Shown: positions 31,800-36,213 of the stretch, in pieces | Numbering within the stretch: position 1 is the first letter of the stretch | How the letters are laid out: the number at the start of each line of letters is the position of its first letter | Assembly: GCA_905215775.1 (NCBI GenBank) | Contig: CAJMRM010000027.1 | Span: 1-36,213 of the forward strand | DNA length: 36,213 nt | Direction of reading: 5' to 3' | DNA from: an uncultured bacterium | GTDB taxonomy: Bacteria > Bacillota > Clostridia > Lachnospirales > Lachnospiraceae | Position numbers and translations under genes: made by a program | Notes under the pieces: model-generated | The model's input: only the letters and a program-made list of their open reading frames with translations | What the model was told of the DNA's origin: nothing | The model's database searches: none

Positions 31800-32273
31800 T
31801 TACAGGTATTTACAGAACTCGTCGCGGATGGAAGACATTTCGTTAGCGATGTCATCTACATCCATAACCATTTCCATCATGCTGATCTGTTCGTCGTAAA
31901 CACCAGCATCAACTTCTGCTTTGATTTCATCCTCACAAATGTGATATACAGTCAGTCCCAACTGGACTCCTGCTAATGGGCCTGCGAAAGTCGGATCTTC
32001 CGCAATAACGTTCTCAGCTGCTAACCCTGCAGCCTCCCCCTCAGCAGCACCGAGAACTACAACAACGTTCTCTGCGCCATACTGCTCTGCGAAATCTTTT
32101 ACTCTCTTCTGGTTTTCCAGGTCCATAGCACCCGCGGATGTTCAGACAAAGCATTCAGTAGAAGAATATACTACATCTGCTCCGGCTGTCTTCACACAGG
32201 CTTCAATGGCTGGTCCCGGAATACCGTCACGGTCTCCGATGATAACAACTTTCTTGCCATTCAGAATAGCCAT
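31800..32273 (-). CDS. grdA: Glycine reductase selenoprotein A (GrdA), with in-frame UGA read as selenocysteine
   Basis: 157 residues when the TGA at 32144-32142 is read through: the N-part is MAILNGKKVVIIGDRDGIPG..., the redox motif is Cys41-Phe-Val-Sec44, and SAGAMDLENQ follows. Without read-through a caller would start at an internal ATG (32126) and give a false 108-residue product. GrdA carries the carboxymethyl group as a selenoether from protein B to protein C and is then reduced by thioredoxin. ATG 32273 is set by GGAGGAAA; two earlier ATGs are out of frame. Sec44 is in the same place as in characterised GrdA proteins. Confidence 0.97.
32109..32120 (-). promoter_or_regulatory. Candidate SECIS hairpin in grdA
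   Basis: CTGG-AAAA-CCAG on the minus strand, beginning 22 bases after the UGA, which is within the usual bacterial distance. The stem is short and the loop lacks the GGU seen in grdB; a larger structure including upstream bases may be the true element. Confidence 0.4.
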
Positions 32274-32314
32274 AGCATCATTTCCTCCTTATTTTATTTT
32301 GGTTTGTTTATATA

Positions 32315-32340
32315 GCAATGGACATTTCTGTCCATATTGC
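32315..32340 (-). other. Hairpin in the trxA-grdA spacer
   Basis: On the minus strand TGGACA-GAAA-TGTCCA extended outward by GCAA/TTGC with a small bulge. No T run follows. It may mark an RNA processing or stabilising site ahead of grdA. Confidence 0.4.
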
Positions 32341-32346
32341 CCGAAT

Positions 32347-32664
32347 TTAGATGTGGGCTTTGATCATAGCCTCGATGTTCTCTACGGTAGCGTCATCCTT
32401 CACGCACTCAGCGATCTTCTCGCCGCCCTTGTAAAGAGCGATAACCGGAAGGCCAAGGATCTTCTGGCCGATAGCCAGACGACGAGCCTTTGTGGTGTTA
32501 AGAGCTGTGAATTTGATGTCCTTTCCGTAAACATCCTCCATAGCATGTACATGCGGCATAAGAGCCTGGCACGGAACGCATCCGTCACCGTAGAAATCTA
32601 CAAGAACGGTTCCCTCTGCCTCTAAAACCTCAGCTGCGAAAGTGTCTTTTGTTAACTCTACCAT
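32347..32664 (-). CDS. trxA: Thioredoxin (glycine reductase-associated, GCVPC type)
   Basis: 105 residues. The active site is GCVPC (Cys29, Cys32) instead of the common WCGPC; this replacement is typical of thioredoxins linked to amino-acid reductases in clostridia. It reduces the Cys-Sec or selenenyl form of GrdA after each turnover. LGLPVIALYKGGE carries the cis-proline. AAAGGATG precedes the ATG. It sits between trxB and grdA, co-transcribed. Confidence 0.95.
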   Translation of the reverse strand: MVELTKDTFAAEVLEAEGTVLVDFYGDGCVPCQALMPHVHAMEDVYGKDIKFTALNTTKARRLAIGQKILGLPVIALYKGGEKIAECVKDDATVENIEAMIKAHI

Positions 32665-32703
32665 GACTAAAACATCCTTTCTTAATGAAAATTATTAAAG
32701 AAA

Positions 32704-33648
32704 TTAGTTCTCGTGCTCAGCTACATACTTCTCAGCCTGCATAGCTGCGATGGCGCCGTCAGCGGCAGCCGTAACAACCTGACGCAGTGCCTTTACGCGG
32801 ATATCTCCAGCGGCAAATACACCCGGAATGTTGGTGTGCATGTTGTCGTCGGTCTTGATGTATCCGTGATCCATATCAAGCATTCCCTCGAAGAGCTCGC
32901 TTCTGGGGTTGTAGCCGATGAAGCCGAACAGGCCGAATAAGCCGTCTTCCTCGTCAGCATCGATACGGGTAAGCTCGCCGGTCTTGGTGTTCTTAACGAT
33001 CATTCCGCTTAAGATGTCCTCGCCCAGCAGCTCATCTACAACTGTATCCCACATGAAGTGGAGCTTCGGATTCTTGAACGCCTTCTCCTGGATGGATTTG
33101 GCAGCACGGAGCTCGTCTCTTCTATGGATGATAGTAACCTTTCTTGCGAACTTTGTCAAGTACATAGCTTCCTCAACGGCAGAGTCGCCGCCGCCTACTA
33201 CGTATACTTCAAGGTCCTCGAAGAAGTTGGCGTCACAGGTAGCGCAGAAGGAAACTCCCTTGCCCATGAACTCGCCTTCTCTCTTGCATCCGATGGGACG
33301 CGGGAAAGCGCCTGTGGCGATGATCAGTGTCTTACACTGATATGTATCTTTGGTTCCGTAAAGTTTCTTTACGGGGCCTTCCAGCTCGACCTTTGTAATG
33401 GTGTCGCTTGCGCGCTCAGCGCCAAACTTTTCAGCCTGTGCTGTCATTCTGGCGATCAGGGACGGGCCGCTCTCGCCTTCTACCATCTGGCCGGGATAGT
33501 TTTCAATTTCATCAGTAATAGCAATCTGGCCGCCATCTTTTGCCTTCTCAATAATCAGAGTAGACAGGCGGTATCTTCCGGAGTACAGGCCGGCAGCTAA
33601 ACCTGCCGGACCTGCGCCCAGGATAATCACGTCGTAGAGCTTATCCAT
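32704..33648 (-). CDS. trxB: NADPH-dependent thioredoxin reductase
   Basis: 314 residues. FAD-binding GAGPAG at 11-16, redox centre CATC (Cys135, Cys138), NADPH motif GGGDSA at 152-157, and HRRDELRA near 175-182, which binds the 2'-phosphate of NADPH. The last feature argues against the ferredoxin-type flavin reductases of some clostridia. C-terminal GVFAAGDIR completes the FAD site. It passes electrons to TrxA for glycine reduction. AAGGAGATATATCC precedes the ATG. Confidence 0.95.
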   Translation of the reverse strand: MDKLYDVIILGAGPAGLAAGLYSGRYRLSTLIIEKAKDGGQIAITDEIENYPGQMVEGESGPSLIARMTAQAEKFGAERASDTITKVELEGPVKKLYGTKDTYQCKTLIIATGAFPRPIGCKREGEFMGKGVSFCATCDANFFEDLEVYVVGGGDSAVEEAMYLTKFARKVTIIHRRDELRAAKSIQEKAFKNPKLHFMWDTVVDELLGEDILSGMIVKNTKTGELTRIDADEEDGLFGLFGFIGYNPRSELFEGMLDMDHGYIKTDDNMHTNIPGVFAAGDIRVKALRQVVTAAADGAIAAMQAEKYVAEHEN

Positions 33649-33663
33649 GGATATATCTCCTTA

Positions 33664-34974
33664 TTATTTCCATTCAAATACAGTCTGGTCCTCAACCGGA
33701 GTCTGTAAAGCTTCCAGTGCTTTGGAAACGATCTTTGTTCTGATTTCCTTCTCTTCCTCATGAGTAAGAGCGGGGTTTCCTAACGGATGCGGAATTGCTA
33801 CAGCCGGAACAATACGGTTTGCGCCTACTGTCTGGGAAATCGGAACTACGGTCGCAATATGAACAACCGGAATACCATAAGCTTCAATAGCCTTAACCAT
33901 CGTTGCACCGCAACGAGTACAGGTTCCTCAGGTAGAGGTCAGGATCACGGCGTCAACATGGTCATCAACCAGCTTCTGTCCGATCTCCGTCGCAAACTTT
34001 TTCGCATTGGCTACGGCAGTACCGTTACCAACAGTTGTGTAGAAGTATTTGTGAAGGCTGCCGATCTTTCCTTCCTTGATGAACTCATTGATTACATCAA
34101 CCGGAAGTACGCGGTCAGCGTCCTCATTTGCATATACCGGGTCATATCCGCCGTGAGCTGTCTCATATGTCTCAGCTGTCAGGTCGGTTACGCCTTCGAT
34201 ATCATACTGGCCATACTTGGAAGCACTGGAGGACTCGATGTGGTCCGGGTTGCCCTTCGGAACGATACCGCCGGAGGTAACCAGTGCGATCTTAGCCTTG
34301 CTCATATCCTTGATAGCTGCACCAGGAGCTACACGGTCAAAGCTGGGCATCTCGTACTCGGTCTCGAATTCCTTGCCATTTAACTTCTTAATAAGCATCT
34401 CAACTGCACGTGCAGCACCGCGTTTCTTCTCGAAGAAGTTCTTACGGATCCCGTTGGGCAGGTAGCCTTCTTCAGCAGATGCGCCGATAGCCTCTCCCTT
34501 AGCAACCTTTAATGCTAACGGAGCCATCTTCTTAACGGCATCTCTCATACCGGCTGCGCTGTTCTTTGTGGAAATGATGTACACTTCCTTCTTGAACATA
34601 TCAGCACCCGGGTTCTCTTTGTACATACCGGTGATTACCGGAATGCCCTCTTTCTTAACGGCAGCAGCTACGGTACCGCAGGCTACGCCGTAACGACCAG
34701 CGTTGAAAGCCGGTCCGCAGATTACTAAATCCGGATTCTGGCTCTTGATCATATCAAGAACTGTGGCAGTGGCAGAATCTACATTCTCGTTGAAGTAGGA
34801 GTCACCACAGATTACAGTGGCAACGATCTCTGCCTCCTCACCAAAGCTCTGCTGGAACGCAAGACCAGGTCCTACGTTGCCTTCGCGAAGCTCCGGCTTG
34901 TAATCAGCTTTTTCCTCGCCACCGATGTTGGCGAAGAACTGATTGATATAATGAACAACTCTTAACTTCGACAT
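33664..34974 (-). CDS. grdB: Glycine reductase protein B, selenoprotein subunit GrdB, with in-frame UGA
   Basis: 436 residues when the TGA at 33930-33928 is read through. Sec is at about residue 349, in the motif ILTST-Sec-GTCTRCGATMVKAIEA, which gives Sec with two nearby cysteines (UxxCxxC). Standard gene calling would split it into a 349-residue N-part and a 78-residue C-part. GrdB with the GrdE-derived subunits is the substrate-specific protein B that binds glycine. ATG 34974 is preferred to 34977 for spacing from AGGAGG. The SECIS-like hairpin follows the UGA directly. Confidence 0.97.
33895..33925 (-). promoter_or_regulatory. SECIS-like hairpin immediately after the grdB UGA
   Basis: On the minus strand, two bases after the UGA: AACC, a five-base bulge TGTAC, TCGTTGC, loop GGT, GCAACGA, T, GGTT. 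The upper stem has seven perfect pairs and the apical GGU is like that recognised by SelB in E. coli. The loop lies about 19-21 bases from the UGA, in the known bacterial range. Confidence 0.8.
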
Positions 34975-34986
34975 CATTTCCTCCTA

Positions 34987-36213
34987 TTATCTGGCACTTA
35001 ACGGATTGAAGCCCATCTCGTTTGTTGCACCTGTGATAACCTGAAGCTCAGCGACGATGGAACCATCAGCCTGAAGGCTGCCATCGAAACCGCCGGCAAT
35101 GATATCCGCAACTTCCGGATATCCGATTACCTTGTCCATCTTCGGAAGGTGGATCACTTCATTTGCGTTACCGCCTGTTACAACAGCGTTAGCTGCAGCA
35201 TCAGCGTCTGCTAAAGACTGGGAAGCGCCGTCACGGCCTGCATACTCATCGGTGATGATTACAGTCTTAACGCCCTTGCCCTCGATCTTCTTGCAGTTCA
35301 TGATCAGGTCAGTATCCGGGTTACCGAAACCTTCCTGAGATACGATAGCGCCGTCTAAGCCAAGCCACTCGCAAAGTTTGGAGGACCAGTCAGAAGAACG
35401 CATCTTATCTGCCAGATATACATTCTCGTTGGTGATGATAACGCCAACGAAGTTTAAAGTCTTTCCATGCTGGGCAAACAGATCTCTGATTACCGGGTTA
35501 TTCAGATGGTGGTAGGTTGTGTTCTTATCGCAGGCAGATACACAGTTACCGCTTACGATAGCGCCGTCCATGATCTCTGTCGGCATGATGATTGTGGACA
35601 GAGACTGCTTAGCGTCAACGCCGTATACATAAGTATCGTGCATAAGGCCCTGGCTCTGTAACATAAGAACATAGCCAACTCTCGGCAGCTCCGGCCACTT
35701 CTCGATACCTTCCTTAACAGAAACGGTCTCGAAGGTCTCAACCTCTTCTGCTACGATATCTTTTGCCAGCTTACCGATATAATCGGCAGTCTTTAATCCG
35801 GCCATACGAACAGCCTTCTCATGTGCATGCTTTGCAAGTCCATCGATCGGCTCACAAACAACTACAAGGTTGTTGAGTTTGGAGAACGGTGTGTATTTGG
35901 ATCCCTCTCCTGTCATGTCGATGATACCTTCCTGGAAGCCCACGATCTTACCAGTTGTAACAACTGCGCTGCCGCGAAGTACGTTTGTACGTCCGCTTCC
36001 CACAGGAGCTACCTTGGAGATCATTCCCGGGAACATAGCACCCTCACCGCTTACTTTTACACGGGGCTCAATAACGTCTTTAACCGGCATGATACGAACG
36101 CTCTCGCCAGGTCTTGCGATATCAAGCTCAACGGATTTCAGGTTCTCGTCCTCAAGAATAAGGGCTTTCAACTCGTCGGCATTCACATAGATGGTACCGG
36201 TTTCCACCTTGGA
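34987..36213 (-). CDS. grdE: Glycine reductase protein B proprotein GrdE (5' end outside the window)
   Basis: The frame is open to the window edge, with about 408 visible codons; known GrdE proteins are about 20 residues longer at the N-terminus, and the GTG at 36207 is not a credible start. ARPGESVRIMPVKDVIEPR and VLRGSAVVTTGKIVGFQEG are family blocks. The proprotein is cut between Asn and Cys (GNCVSACDKNTTYHH, cysteine codon at 35544-35542) and the cysteine becomes a pyruvoyl group that forms a Schiff base with glycine. It is 12 bases ahead of grdB, and probably first or second in the operon. Confidence 0.95.
   Translation of the reverse strand, partial: SKVETGTIYVNADELKALILEDENLKSVELDIARPGESVRIMPVKDVIEPRVKVSGEGAMFPGMISKVAPVGSGRTNVLRGSAVVTTGKIVGFQEGIIDMTGEGSKYTPFSKLNNLVVVCEPIDGLAKHAHEKAVRMAGLKTADYIGKLAKDIVAEEVETFETVSVKEGIEKWPELPRVGYVLMLQSQGLMHDTYVYGVDAKQSLSTIIMPTEIMDGAIVSGNCVSACDKNTTYHHLNNPVIRDLFAQHGKTLNFVGVIITNENVYLADKMRSSDWSSKLCEWLGLDGAIVSQEGFGNPDTDLIMNCKKIEGKGVKTVIITDEYAGRDGASQSLADADAAANAVVTGGNANEVIHLPKMDKVIGYPEVADIIAGGFDGSLQADGSIVAELQVITGATNEMGFNPLSAR

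Noticed and set aside
31800..34974. Premature stop codons in grdA and grdB taken as evidence of pseudogenes
   Set aside because: Both UGAs are at the known Sec positions, coding continues in frame with conserved sequence, and selA, selB and tRNA-Sec are adjacent.
1..36213. CRISPR arrays, insertion sequences, prophage genes, rRNA operons
   Set aside because: I saw no regularly spaced repeats, transposases, integrases, phage structural genes or rRNA sequence; the only tRNA gene I found is tRNA-Sec.

Overview
The window looks like a chromosomal segment of an anaerobic, spore-forming member of the Bacillota, most like the Lachnospiraceae or a related Clostridium group. The basis is the classic Gram-positive ylxM-ffh-rpsP-khpA-rimM-trmD-rplS-lepB-rbgA-rnhB-yraN order, an alpha/beta-type small acid-soluble spore protein, a YlbJ-like sporulation membrane protein, strong AGGAGG ribosome binding sites, and a selenium-dependent glycine reductase operon (Stickland fermentation). 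I cannot name the species from sequence alone.

Layout. 1-5.0 kb: housekeeping genes, mostly on the minus strand: a HAD phosphatase cut by the window edge, an RsuA-type pseudouridine synthase, an M23 peptidase, a divergent ylbJ-like gene, a coiled-coil protein, coaD and rsmD. 5.1-6.3 kb: a lone SDR oxidoreductase and a spore protein gene. 6.3-14.0 kb: the minus-strand translation/secretion cluster, transcribed from ylxM (about 14.0 kb) down to pgeF (6.3 kb). It has a textbook promoter before ylxM, a second one before rplS, and two intrinsic terminators inside it. 14.0-21.5 kb: an accessory stretch with more A+T-rich parts. It holds a metallo-beta-lactamase-fold protein, two flavodoxin-like reductases divergent from a LysR regulator, an acyltransferase remnant, a gene of unknown function, a TetR regulator, an XRE regulator with its membrane partner, and an M28 metallopeptidase.

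21.6-36.2 kb: one uninterrupted minus-strand selenium and glycine-reductase block. In transcription order it is grdE (5' end outside the window), grdB, trxB, trxA, grdA, grdC, grdD, tRNA-Sec (selC), selA, selB, a LysR regulator, a YedE-type putative selenium transporter, a single-domain TusA/SirA protein, a DUF3343 protein and a class V cysteine desulfurase-like enzyme. grdB and grdA are each interrupted by an in-frame UGA at the known selenocysteine position, so gene callers will split or shorten them. I give the full read-through genes.

How the parts fit together: the YedE transporter, TusA-like and DUF3343 carriers and the desulfurase would take up and hand over selenium. selC, selA and selB make Sec-tRNA and insert Sec. 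GrdB/GrdE (protein B), GrdA (protein A) and GrdC/GrdD (protein C) convert glycine to acetyl phosphate and ammonia, and TrxB/TrxA supply the reducing power. Selenophosphate synthetase (selD) is needed for this but is not in the window.

The most informative signals beyond the genes are a SECIS-like hairpin starting two bases after the grdB UGA, a near-perfect terminator placed between grdA and grdC inside the operon, a dedicated promoter for selC, and palindromic operator-like sites in the accessory region.
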